Below, in pieces: positions 44,156 to 52,975 of a stretch of DNA of 64,000 nucleotides. The DNA lies in the NCBI GenBank assembly GCA_963799925.1, contig CAWCYZ010000002.1:1860001-1924000 (forward strand), written 5' to 3'. Numbering within the stretch: the first letter of the stretch is position 1; the number at the start of each line of letters is the position of its first letter. Below the pieces are notes generated by a model that made no database searches, was not told where the DNA came from, and saw only the letters and a program-made list of their open reading frames with translations. The translations under genes were made by a program, and so were the position numbers. The DNA comes from DATBQN01 sp963799925. GTDB lineage: Bacteria; Acidobacteriota; Thermoanaerobaculia; Multivoradales; UBA5704.

Positions 44156-45380
44156 GCGACGAGCCGGAGAAGGGGTCTCCCGGCGCCCCCGGCGCCGGGG
44201 CCGGCCGAGGTCCAGCCGCCCGCCGCGACCCCGGCCAGCCCCGCCAGCCCGACCCCGCCGCCGGCTGCCGCGCCCGCCCCTCCGCAGGGCCCAGCGGCTG
44301 CCGCTCCCGAAGCTCCCCCGGTCCCGGAGCTCCCGCCGCTCCGGCGGCTCCCGCCCCGCGCGCGCCCCTCTCTCCAGAGGAGAAGGCGGCGGCGATCGAG
44401 AGGGCCAGGGCGCGGCGGCCGCCAAGGCCGCGGCGGCGAAGGCGGCCGCTCCGGCGGCTCCGCCCCGCCGCTCCCGCGGCTCCCGCCGGCGCCGCCAGGC
44501 CCGGCGCCGCGCCGCCCCCCGGCGCCGGCGCCATGCCGACGCCGACAAGCACCCCTGGGAGGTCGACCCCAAGAGCCCGGAGTGGAGCGACGCCGGGGAC
44601 GACCCGCTCGCCGGCGCCCTCAAGGAGGAGTTCGGCGACGCCGTCGAGTCGGCGCGCACCTTCGCCGGCGACCTGACGCTCGCCATCCGCCGCGACGCGG
44701 TCGCCCGCGTCGCCGCCGCGCTCAAGGACAAGCACCGCTTCACCTACCTGATCGACGTCTGCGGCGCCGATTACCCCAAGCGCGCGCCGCGCTTCGACGT
44801 CGTCTACCACCTGCACCGCTTCGACGACCAGCGCCGCATCCGCCTCAAGGTGGCGACCGACGAGGCGACGCCGGTGCCGACGGTCTCCAGCGTGTGGCGG
44901 GCGGCGAACTGGCCGGAGCGCGAGGTCTACGACATGTACGGCGTGCGCTTCGAGGGCCACCCGGACATGACCCGCATCCTCCTCTGGGAGGGCTTCAACG
45001 GCTATCCGCTGCGCAAGGACTTCCCGGTCGAGGGGATCGACACCGGCTCGGCGATCTACCCCGAGTACTACGAGGAGAAGGCCGGCCCGGTCTCCGGCAC
45101 CGGCACCGGATGGCGGCCGGCGGGCGCGAAGCCGGCGGCGCCGGCGAAGGCCGCGGCTCCGGCGGCGGCGGCGAGGCCGGCGACTCCGCCGGGCGCGGCC
45201 ACGCCCGGCGTCGCGGCGCCGCCCGCCGTCCCCGCCGCGCCGCGCGCCCCGCTCTCCCCAGAGGAAAGGGCCGCCGCGATCGAGCGGGCCAAGGCGGCCG
45301 CCGCGGCCAAGGCCGCCGCCAAGGCCGCGGCGCCGGCGCCGGCCCCTCCCGCCGACCCCGAGCCGCCGGCCGGCTCATGA
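44152..45380 (+). CDS. nuoC: NADH-quinone oxidoreductase subunit C with long low-complexity ends, frameshifted N-terminal part
   Basis: The NuoC core (about 44600-45060) is intact: HRFTYLIDVCGADYPKRAPR, FDVVYHLHRFDDQRRIRLKV, then VSSVWRAANWPEREVYDMYG and EGFNGYPLRKDFPVEG. It packs on NuoD in the peripheral arm. The protein starts with TTG 44152 (SDEPEKGSPGAPGAG) and has a long Ala/Pro-rich N-terminal region in which the frame changes more than once. That region and the C-terminal tail share the module APLSPEEKAAAIERA (44361 on) and APLSPEERAAAIERAKAAAA (45247 on). Normal NuoC has neither extension. The shifts sit in low-complexity DNA, so indels are the likely cause. Confidence 0.85.
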
Positions 45381-45399
45381 CGACCCTCGAGACTCTCCG

Positions 45400-46542
45400 A
45401 TGAGCGACGCGATCTTCGACGGCTCCCACGCCGACCGCCTCTTCGCCCCCGAGGAGGAGATGGAGCTCAACTTCGGGCCCCAGCACCCGTCGACCCACGG
45501 CGTGCTGCGCCTGAAGCTCAAGGTCGACGGCGAGCGCATCCTCGACTGCTACCCGATCATCGGCTATCTCCACCGCGGCACCGAGAAGCTCTTCGAGCTC
45601 CATCCGTTCTTCCAGAACGTCCCCCACACCGACCGCATGGACTACGTGGCGGCGGCGACCAACAACCTCGCCTACGTGGGGGCGGTGGAGAAGCTGGTGG
45701 GCCTCACGGTGCCGCCGCGGGCGCGCTACATCCGGACCATCCTCTGCGAGCTGCAGCGCATCTCCTCGCATCTCCTCTGGCTCGCCACCCACGCCATCGA
45801 CATCGGGGCGATGACGCCGTTCTTCTACTGCTTCCGCGAGCGCGAGCAGGTGCTCGACCTCTTCGAGCAGTTCTGCGGCGCCCGCCTGACGCTCAACTGC
45901 ATGCGCCCGGGCGGCCTGCCGCACGACCTGCCGGTCGGCTGGACCGACCGCTGCCGCGAGTTCGTCGAGCTCTTCCCGGCGAAGGTCGACGAGTACGAGG
46001 AGCTGCTGACCGACAACCGCATCTGGAAGAAGCGGACGGTGGGGATCGGCGTGCTCGCCCCCGAGGTGGCGATCGACTACGGGATCACCGGGCCGATGCT
46101 GCGCGGCAGCGGCATCGACTGGGACCTGCGCAAGGTCCTCCCCTACGAGGCCTACGGCGAGGTCGAGTTCGACGTGCCGCTGGGCAAGAACGGCGACACC
46201 TACGACCGCTACCTCGTGCGGATGGCGGAGATGCGGCAGGCGGGGCGGATCGTCGTCCAGTGCCTGGACAAGCTCACCGAGGGGCCGATCATGGCCAAGC
46301 GCCCGCGCGTCTTGAAAGCCGCCAAGGACGCCGAGGTCTACCACGGCATCGAGGGGCCGAAGGGCGAGATCGGCTTCTACATCGTGGGCGACGGCACCCC
46401 CAACCCCTACCGCTGCCACGTCCGCCCGCCGTCGTTCGTCAACCTGGCCTCGGTGCCCGAGCTGGCGCGCGGCATGCTGATCGCGGATCTCGTCGCCATC
46501 ATCGGCACCACCGACATCGTCCTCGGGGAGGTGGACCGCTGA
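45400..46542 (+). CDS. nuoD: NADH-quinone oxidoreductase subunit D
   Basis: The 380-residue 49-kDa-type subunit that lines the quinone cavity with NuoB. Family blocks: ELNFGPQHPSTHGVLRLKLK with the His-bearing hairpin, IIGYLHRGTEKLFE, YVAAATNNLAYVGAVEKLVG, LCELQRISSHLLWLATHAID, MRPGGLPHDLP and the end VNLASVPELARGMLIADLVA. NuoC and NuoD are separate genes here. Start at ATG 45400 with weak ribosome site. It overlaps nuoH by one base (TGATG). Confidence 0.95.
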   Translation: MSDAIFDGSHADRLFAPEEEMELNFGPQHPSTHGVLRLKLKVDGERILDCYPIIGYLHRGTEKLFELHPFFQNVPHTDRMDYVAAATNNLAYVGAVEKLVGLTVPPRARYIRTILCELQRISSHLLWLATHAIDIGAMTPFFYCFREREQVLDLFEQFCGARLTLNCMRPGGLPHDLPVGWTDRCREFVELFPAKVDEYEELLTDNRIWKKRTVGIGVLAPEVAIDYGITGPMLRGSGIDWDLRKVLPYEAYGEVEFDVPLGKNGDTYDRYLVRMAEMRQAGRIVVQCLDKLTEGPIMAKRPRVLKAAKDAEVYHGIEGPKGEIGFYIVGDGTPNPYRCHVRPPSFVNLASVPELARGMLIADLVAIIGTTDIVLGEVDR

Positions 46543-47612
46543 TGGGCCTTCTCGACGCGCTCCACCGCGCGGTGGGGGACACGCTCTTCTACTCCGCCGT
46601 CTCGCCGGCGCTGAAGATCCTCATCCTCCTCTTCCTCGGCATCCTCCCGGTCATCACCTACCTCGTGCTCGCCGAGCGCAAGGTGCTGGGCTTCATGCAG
46701 GCGCGCCTCGGCCCCAACCGCGTCGGCCCGTGGGGCATCCTGCAGCCGATCGCCGACGTGATGAAGCTCCTGGTGAAGGAGGACACGCTGCCGGTCAAGG
46801 CGGTCAAGTGGGCGTTCGTCCTCGCCCCCTGCCTGGTGGTGGGGCCCGCCCTCATCATCTTCTCGGTGATCCCGCTGGGGCCGCCGGCGGCGCGCTCGGG
46901 CGGCCTCTCCTGGTACGTGACGGACGTCAACACCGGTGTCCTCATCGTCATCGCCCTGGCGACGATCGGCGTCTACGGCCTGATCCTCGGCGGCTGGTCG
47001 TCGAACAACAAGTTCTCGCTGATGGGGGGGCTGCGCTCGGCGGCGCAGATGATCTCCTACGAGGTGCCGCAGGGGCTCTCCCTGGTCGGGCCGCTGATGC
47101 TCGCCGGCAGCATGTCGCTCGTCGGGGTGGTCGAGGCGCAGCGCCGCGCCGGCTGGTGGTACGTCGTGCCGCAGATCGTCGCCTTCTTCATCTACCTGGT
47201 CGCCGGGGTCGCCGAGAGCAACCGGAACCCGTTCGACCTGCCGGAGGCGGAGTCGGAGCTCGTCGCCGGCTTCCACACCGAGTACAGCGGCATGCGCTTC
47301 GCCCTCTTCTTCCTCGGCGAGTACGCCAACATGATCGTCATCTCGGCGGTGGCGACGACGATCTTCCTCGGCGGCTGGCTGCGCCCCTTCCCCAACGTGG
47401 CGGCGCTCGCCTTCCTCGACCCGGTGCCGGGGATCGTCTGGTTCTTCTTGAAGGTCTGCGTCTTCCTCTTCGTCTACATCTGGTTCCGCGGCACCTTCCC
47501 GCGCTACCGCTTCGATCAGTTGATGGACCTCGGCTGGAAGTGGATGATCCCGCTCGCCCTGGCGAACATCCTGGTGACCGCGGTGGTCAAGCTCCTCCTC
47601 CTGCCCCGCTGA
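46542..47612 (+). CDS. nuoH: NADH-quinone oxidoreductase subunit H
   Basis: The 356-residue membrane subunit at the quinone entrance. It has eight helices and the family loops AERKVLGFMQARLGPNRVGP, GILQPIADVMKLLVKEDTLP, SLMGGLRSAAQMISYEVPQG, AGVAESNRNPFDLPEAESEL and GFHTEYSGMRFALFFLGEY, with the acidic residues that link quinone reduction to proton pumping. It is complete and in one frame. Next is nuoI, 12 bases on. Confidence 0.95.
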   Translation: MGLLDALHRAVGDTLFYSAVSPALKILILLFLGILPVITYLVLAERKVLGFMQARLGPNRVGPWGILQPIADVMKLLVKEDTLPVKAVKWAFVLAPCLVVGPALIIFSVIPLGPPAARSGGLSWYVTDVNTGVLIVIALATIGVYGLILGGWSSNNKFSLMGGLRSAAQMISYEVPQGLSLVGPLMLAGSMSLVGVVEAQRRAGWWYVVPQIVAFFIYLVAGVAESNRNPFDLPEAESELVAGFHTEYSGMRFALFFLGEYANMIVISAVATTIFLGGWLRPFPNVAALAFLDPVPGIVWFFLKVCVFLFVYIWFRGTFPRYRFDQLMDLGWKWMIPLALANILVTAVVKLLLLPR

Positions 47613-47624
47613 GAGGCCTCTGCC

Positions 47625-48104
47625 ATGGCTGCGATGAAGCGTTTCCTCGACAAGATCATGCTCCTCGACCTCTTCGCCGGGCTCGGCGTGACCGCCAAGA
47701 ACATGATGAAGAAGAAGGTGACGGTGCAGTACCCGGAGGAGCGCTGGGAGCCGTCGCACCGCTTCCGCGGCATGTTCCGGCTGGACGAGGAGCGCTGCAT
47801 CAAGTGCACCCTCTGCGCCAAGGACTGCCCGATCGACATCATCTACATCGACGTCAGCCAGCAGGTGAACGCGGAGACGGGGAAGAAGGAGAAGGTCCTC
47901 GACCGCTTCGACATCGACGTCCAGCGCTGCATGTTCTGCGGCCTCTGCGAGGAGGGCTGCCCGACCGAGCCCAAGTCGATCTGGCTGACCACCAAGACCT
48001 ACGAGCTCGCCTCCTACGACCGCTGGAAGAACCTCTACGTCGACATGGACGGCCTGCAGGACTGGCGGGTGCGGCCGGCCTACACGGACGAGGAGATCGC
48101 CTAG
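47625..48104 (+). CDS. nuoI: NADH-quinone oxidoreductase subunit I
   Basis: The 159-residue subunit with two 4Fe-4S clusters (N6a, N6b). Cys motifs CIKCTLCAKDCPIDIIYI and CMFCGLCEEGCPTEPKSI carry all eight ligands. The N-terminal amphipathic helix and the FRGMFRLDEE region match the family. It passes electrons from the peripheral arm to NuoB. Its stop overlaps the GTG of nuoJ. Confidence 0.95.
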   Translation: MAAMKRFLDKIMLLDLFAGLGVTAKNMMKKKVTVQYPEERWEPSHRFRGMFRLDEERCIKCTLCAKDCPIDIIYIDVSQQVNAETGKKEKVLDRFDIDVQRCMFCGLCEEGCPTEPKSIWLTTKTYELASYDRWKNLYVDMDGLQDWRVRPAYTDEEIA

Positions 48105-48637
48105 TGGAAGCCCTGGCGGCGCACGGGCCGGCGATCCTCTTCTACGTCTTCGGCGCCCTGGCGGTGGTGGCGGCGCTCGGCGTCGTCACCTTGAAGAACC
48201 CGATGTACGGGGCCATCTCGCTCCTCGTCGCCTTCCTCTCGGTCGCCGTGCTGTTCCTGCTGCGCCACGCCGAGTTCCTCGCCGTCGTCCAGGTGTTCGT
48301 CTACGGCGGCGGCATCATGGTGCTCTTCCTCTTCGTCATCATGCTGGTCAACCTCCACCGCCTGTCCGAGGCGCGGACGTACTGGGCGCATTCGCCGGCG
48401 GCGCTGGTGCTCGCGGCGCTCCTCGTCGCCGGCTTCGGCTACGTCTTCTGGCACGTCGCCTTCGCGCCGGCGTACGCCGACCCCGAGGTCTTCCGGAGCG
48501 CCGGCGGCGCCGACCTCGGCAACTCGCAGGCCGTCGCCTGGAGCCTCTACCGCGCCTACCTGCTGCCGTTCGAGGTCGCCTCGCTCTTCCTGCTGGTGGC
48601 GATGATCGGCGCGGTGGTCCTGGGGCGGCGAGAGTGA
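48104..48637 (+). CDS. nuoJ: NADH-quinone oxidoreductase subunit J
   Basis: A 177-residue membrane subunit with five helices, including the broken helix ALGVVTLKNPMYGAISLLVA, FLLRHAEFLAVVQVFVYGGG and IMVLFLFVIMLVNL, the usual NuoJ signature. GTG start overlapping the nuoI stop (TAGTG). The gene is followed by a 247-base spacer with a REP-like element, unusual inside this operon, before nuoK. Confidence 0.92.
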   Translation: MEALAAHGPAILFYVFGALAVVAALGVVTLKNPMYGAISLLVAFLSVAVLFLLRHAEFLAVVQVFVYGGGIMVLFLFVIMLVNLHRLSEARTYWAHSPAALVLAALLVAGFGYVFWHVAFAPAYADPEVFRSAGGADLGNSQAVAWSLYRAYLLPFEVASLFLLVAMIGAVVLGRRE

Positions 48638-48714
48638 CTGGCAGGTGCGCCGGCGTGGCGCTTCAGGCGCGGCTCCAGGGTGGCGGAGGACTCGTTTTCG
48701 AGGAGAATCCCCCG

Positions 48715-48808
48715 TTGTCGTCCTGAGCGCAGCGAAGGATCTGGAAGGGGGAGAGACCGGCGGCGCAATGCCCCCCGCCCAGATCCTTCGCTGCGCCCAG
48801 GATGACAA
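48715..48808. repeat. REP-like inverted element inside the nuo operon
   Basis: The arms TTGTCGTCCTGAGCGCAGCG (48715, continuing AAGGATCTGG) and CCCAGATCCTTCGCTGCGCC (48778, continuing CAGGATGACAA) are near-perfect complements with about 33 bases between. The element lies between nuoJ and nuoK and would form a long hairpin in the polycistronic mRNA. The rest of the spacer has no gene. Confidence 0.85.
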
Positions 48809-48884
48809 TAGGAACAGTTTGCAGCGACACGCAACGGACGGGCGGCCGCGAAGTCGACCGCTCGCATCTGGATGGAGATCCGCA

Positions 48885-49193
48885 ATGCTCGAAGTCGGCA
48901 GCAACCACTACCTCGTGCTGAGCTTCCTGCTCTTCGCGATCGGTCTGACCGGCATCCTGGTGCGCCGCAACATGATCACCGTGCTGATGTCGATCGAGCT
49001 GGTCCTGAACTCGGTCAATATCAACCTGATCGCCTTCTCGTACCAGTGGTCGAACCTGACCGGGCAGATCTTCTCGATCTTCACCATCACCGTCGCCGCC
49101 GGCGAGGCCGCCGTCGGCCTCGGCATCCTGATCGCCCTCTTCCGCCTGCGCGAGTCGACCGGGCTCGACCGCGCCGCCGAGCTGCGGGGTTGA
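48885..49193 (+). CDS. nuoK: NADH-quinone oxidoreductase subunit K
   Basis: The 102-residue, three-helix subunit, homologous to MrpC: NHYLVLSFLLFAIGLTGILV, RRNMITVLMSIELVLNSVNI with the key Glu, and VAAGEAAVGLGILIALFRLR with the second Glu. All typical. Start ATG 48885 has GGATGGAGATC ahead. nuoL follows after four bases. Confidence 0.94.
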   Translation: MLEVGSNHYLVLSFLLFAIGLTGILVRRNMITVLMSIELVLNSVNINLIAFSYQWSNLTGQIFSIFTITVAAGEAAVGLGILIALFRLRESTGLDRAAELRG

Positions 49194-49197
49194 CGGC

Positions 49198-51294
49198 ATG
49201 AGGCTCGAGCACCTGGTCTACCTGCTGCCGCTGCTGCCCTTCCTGGGGGCGCTCTTGAACGGCGTCGTCCTGAAGGGCCGGATCGGCAAGCGGGCGGTCG
49301 CCGGCATCGCCTGCGGCAGCATCGGCGCGGTGGCGGGGATCGCCTTGATGGTGATCGTCGGCTACGTCTCGGGCGCCCTCGCCCACCTCCCCGGCCAGTA
49401 CGGCTACGACCTGGACGTCTACCGCTGGATCCCCGCCGGCCTGCTCACCAGCGCCTCCCAGGGGATCGCGCCGTTCGACGTCGACATGGGGTTCTTCATC
49501 GATCCGCTCGCCTGCGTGATGCTCTTCGTGGTCACCTTCGTGGGTTTCTGGATCCACCTCTACTCGGTCGGCTACATGGCGCACGAGGAGGGCTTCCAGC
49601 GCTACTTCACCTATCTCAACCTCTTCATGGGCGCGATGTTGATGCTCGTCCTGGGCAACAACTACCTCGTCATGTTCGTCGGTTGGGAAGGGGTGGGGCT
49701 CTGCTCGTACCTGCTGATCGGCTTCTACTACCAGCAGGAGTTCCCGCCCTACGCCGGGAGGAAGGCGTTCATCGTCAACCGCATCGGCGACTTCGCCTTC
49801 ATGGTCGGCCTCTTCGCCCTGGTGGCGAACTTCGGCACCCTCAAGTTCTCGACCCTCTTCGCGCGCATCGCGGCCGATCCGTCGCTCGCCCTGCGGCCCT
49901 ACCACTTCGGGCTCTCGGTGGCGAGCTTCGCCGCGCTCTGCCTCTTCATCGGCGCCATGGGCAAGAGCGCCCAGATCCCGCTCTACGTCTGGCTGCCCGA
50001 CGCCATGGCCGGCCCGACGCCGGTCTCCGCCCTCATCCACGCCGCGACCATGGTCACCGCCGGCGTCTACATGGTGGTGCGCTCGAACGTCCTCTACCGC
50101 CTGTCGCCGGGGGTCTCGCTCTTCATCGCCGTCATCGGCGCCCTGACGGCTCTGCTGGCCGGCACGATCGGCCTGGCGCAGACCGACATCAAGAAGGTGC
50201 TCGCCTACTCGACGGTGTCGCAGCTCGGCTACATGTTCCTCGCCGCCGGCGTCGGCGCCTACACGGCGGCGGTCTTCCACCTCGCGACCCATGCCTTCTT
50301 CAAGGCGCTCCTCTTCCTCGGCTCGGGCTCGGTGATCCACGCCATGGGCGGCGAGCAGGACATGCGGAAGATGGGCGGGCTGCGCAAGCACCTGCCGACG
50401 ACCTACTGGACCTTCGTCGTCGCCGCCCTCGCCATCTCCGGCATCCCGCCGCTCGCCGGCTTCTTCAGCAAGGACCAGATCCTCTCCGAGGTCGCGGCGC
50501 GCGGCCTCTGGCCGCTCTACGTGATCGGCCTGCTGACCGCCGGGTTGACCGCCTGCTACATGTTCCGCGCCGTCTTCCTGACCTTCTGGGGCGACTTCCG
50601 GGGGAGCGAGGAGGAGCGCCATCACCTCCACGAGTCGCCGCGGATCATGACGGTGCCGCTGGTGGTCCTGGCGGTGGGCGCGGTCATCGCCGGCTGGGTG
50701 GGGATCCCCGCGGCGCTCACCGGCGAGCGCTTCGACCTGAACGTCTTCAACCGCTTCCTCGACCCGGTGCTCGCCGAGGTCAAGGGGCTGGTGCCCGGCG
50801 CCCATCACCTCAACCTCGGCACCGAGTGGCTGCTGATCCTGCTCTCGGTCGGGGTCGCCGTCGCCGGCATCTACGCCGCCTGGTCGATCTACGGCAAGGC
50901 GGGCGGCTTCGCGCGCGGCGAGGTCTGGGCGCGGCGCTTCCCGGCGGTGCATCGGGTCCTCGTCAACAAGTACTACGTCGACGAGCTCTACGACCGGACG
51001 GTCATCCGCGGCTTCTGGGCGACGGCGCGCGGCCTCTTCGCCTTCGACGCCGGGGTGATCGACGGCTTCTTCGTCAACGGCGCGCGCAACGTGACGGTGC
51101 TGGTCTCGATGCTCTCCGGCCTCTTCGACCGCTACGTCGTCGACGGGATCGTCAACGGCGTCGGCCGGGCGCTCGGCGGGTCCTCGCGCCTGTTCCGCCG
51201 CGTGCAGAGCGGGTACGTCTCGAATTACGCGCTCGTGCTGGCGCTGGGCATGTTCGCCCTCGTCTGCCTCTACTTCGTGCTGGAGCGCGGCTAG
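49198..51294 (+). CDS. nuoL: NADH-quinone oxidoreductase subunit L
   Basis: The 698-residue antiporter-like subunit at the far end of the membrane arm, with about sixteen helices and the long lateral helix near the C-terminus. Signature regions: GWEGVGLCSYLLIGFYYQQE, MGKSAQIPLYVWLPDAMAGP, TPVSALIHAATMVTAGVYMV, KKVLAYSTVSQLGYMFLAAG and GIPPLAGFFSKDQILSEVAA. It includes the Glu and Lys residues of the proton path. It is complete. Confidence 0.95.
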   Translation: MRLEHLVYLLPLLPFLGALLNGVVLKGRIGKRAVAGIACGSIGAVAGIALMVIVGYVSGALAHLPGQYGYDLDVYRWIPAGLLTSASQGIAPFDVDMGFFIDPLACVMLFVVTFVGFWIHLYSVGYMAHEEGFQRYFTYLNLFMGAMLMLVLGNNYLVMFVGWEGVGLCSYLLIGFYYQQEFPPYAGRKAFIVNRIGDFAFMVGLFALVANFGTLKFSTLFARIAADPSLALRPYHFGLSVASFAALCLFIGAMGKSAQIPLYVWLPDAMAGPTPVSALIHAATMVTAGVYMVVRSNVLYRLSPGVSLFIAVIGALTALLAGTIGLAQTDIKKVLAYSTVSQLGYMFLAAGVGAYTAAVFHLATHAFFKALLFLGSGSVIHAMGGEQDMRKMGGLRKHLPTTYWTFVVAALAISGIPPLAGFFSKDQILSEVAARGLWPLYVIGLLTAGLTACYMFRAVFLTFWGDFRGSEEERHHLHESPRIMTVPLVVLAVGAVIAGWVGIPAALTGERFDLNVFNRFLDPVLAEVKGLVPGAHHLNLGTEWLLILLSVGVAVAGIYAAWSIYGKAGGFARGEVWARRFPAVHRVLVNKYYVDELYDRTVIRGFWATARGLFAFDAGVIDGFFVNGARNVTVLVSMLSGLFDRYVVDGIVNGVGRALGGSSRLFRRVQSGYVSNYALVLALGMFALVCLYFVLERG

Positions 51295-51363
51295 TCCTTC
51301 ACGGATCGCCGCTGATCGCCGCCGCTCGCCGCCGGATCAGGCGGGCTCGTTCTGGGGGGTGTC

Positions 51364-52974
51364 ATGTTCGATTGGGTGCACCAGGTTCCGATTCTCTCGA
51401 TCATCTGCTACATGCCGCTCCTGGGCGCGCTCGTCATCATGTTCGGGATGAAGGGCGGCAACCCCGCGGCGATCCGCAAGTTCGCCACCGCCGTCGCCTT
51501 CGTCGACTTCCTGCTCTCGCTGCCGCTCTGGTTCGCCTTCGACCGCGGCGGCGCCCTCTTCCAGTTCCGCGAGAGCGCCGCGTGGATCGCGACGATCGGC
51601 GTGCGCTACGAGTTCGGGATCGACGGCATCGCGCTGCTCCTGGTCCTCCTGACGACGCTCTTGGGCGTCCTCGCCTTCTTCTCCTCGTGCTCGGCGATCC
51701 AGAGCCGCGAGAAGGAGTACTACATCTTCCTGCTCCTCCTCCAGACGGGCATGATCGGCGTCTTCATGGCGCTCGACTTCTTCCTCTTCTACGTCTTCTG
51801 GGAGGTCATGCTCCTGCCGATGTACTTCCTGATCGGCATCTGGGGCGGCAAGCGCAAGCTCTACGCGGCGATCAAGTTCTTCCTCTACACCCTGGCCGGC
51901 TCCGTCCTCATGCTCCTCGGCATCCTGGCGCTCTACTTCTACAACCCGGCCGGCCTCCTCGGCTGGAAGGGCCTCGGGCATGCGGCGACCTTCTCGATCG
52001 TCCAGTTCCACCAGATCGGCGCCCAGATCCCGCCCGACCTCCAGCTCTGGATCTTCCTCGCCTTCTTCGTCGGCTTCGCCATCAAGGTCCCGATGTTCCC
52101 CTTCCACACCTGGCTGCCGGACGCCCACGTCGAGGCGCCGACCGCCGGCTCGGTGATCCTCGCCGGCGTCCTCCTGAAGATGGGCACCTACGGCTTCGTC
52201 CGCTTCTCGCTCCCCATCCTCCCCGACGCCACGCGCCGGTGCCTGCCCTGGCGATGGCGGCGCTCGCCATCATCGGCATCCTCTACGGGGCGCTGGTCGC
52301 GATGGCGCAGAAGGACATGAAGAAGCTCGTCGCCTACTCCTCGATCTCGCACCTGGGGTTCGTCATGCTCGGCCTCTTCGCGCTTGAACGGCGCGGGGTT
52401 CAACGGCGGCATCCTGCAGATGATCAACCACGGCCTGTCGACCGGCGCGCTCTTCCTCCTCGTCGGCGTCGTCTACGAGCGGCGCCACACGCGGATGATC
52501 GCCGAGTACGGCGGCATCTCGGCGGTGATGCCGGTCTACGCCACCATCTTCCTCATCATCACCATGTCCTCGATCGGGCTGCCGTCGCTGAACGGCTTCA
52601 TCGGCGAGTTCACCATCCTCGTCGGCGCCTTCAACCACACCTGGTGGTGGGCGCTCTTCGCCGCCCTGGGGATCGTCCTCGGCGCCGCCTACATGCTCTG
52701 GATGTTCCAGCGCGTCTTCTTCGGGCCGCTCACCCACGCGGAGAACCGCGACCTCGCCGACCTGAACGGCCGCGAGCTCGCCTATCTCCTGCCGCTCGTC
52801 CTCCTCTGCTTCTGGATCGGCCTCTACCCGCGGCCCTTCTTCCGCGTCCTCGAGAAGCCGGTCGACTACGTCGTCGCCAAGGTCGACTCGGGTTATGCCG
52901 CGGCGCTCGCGGCCGCCGGTCGCGCCGGCTCTCCCGTCTCACCCGCGGCGCCGGCCCCGGGGGGAGCGAAGTAG
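51364..52974 (+). CDS. nuoM: NADH-quinone oxidoreductase subunit M, two compensating frame changes
   Basis: The 536-residue antiporter-like subunit. The first frame runs to about 52237 (FGIDGIALLLVLLTTLLGVL, FFSSCSAIQSREKEYYIF, PMFPFHTWLPDAHVEAPTAG). The next 146 bases are read in another frame (ALAMAALAIIGILYGALVAM, KDMKKLVAYSSISHLGFVML). Then, from about 52384, the first frame returns (NGAGFNGGILQMINHGLSTG, IGLPSLNGFIGEFTILVGAF). One base missing and one extra (the extra T near 52384) explain it and restore 537 codons. Since the whole subunit is conserved, these are most likely sequence errors. The Ala/Pro-rich tail is longer than usual. Confidence 0.9.
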
Positions 52975-52975
52975 C

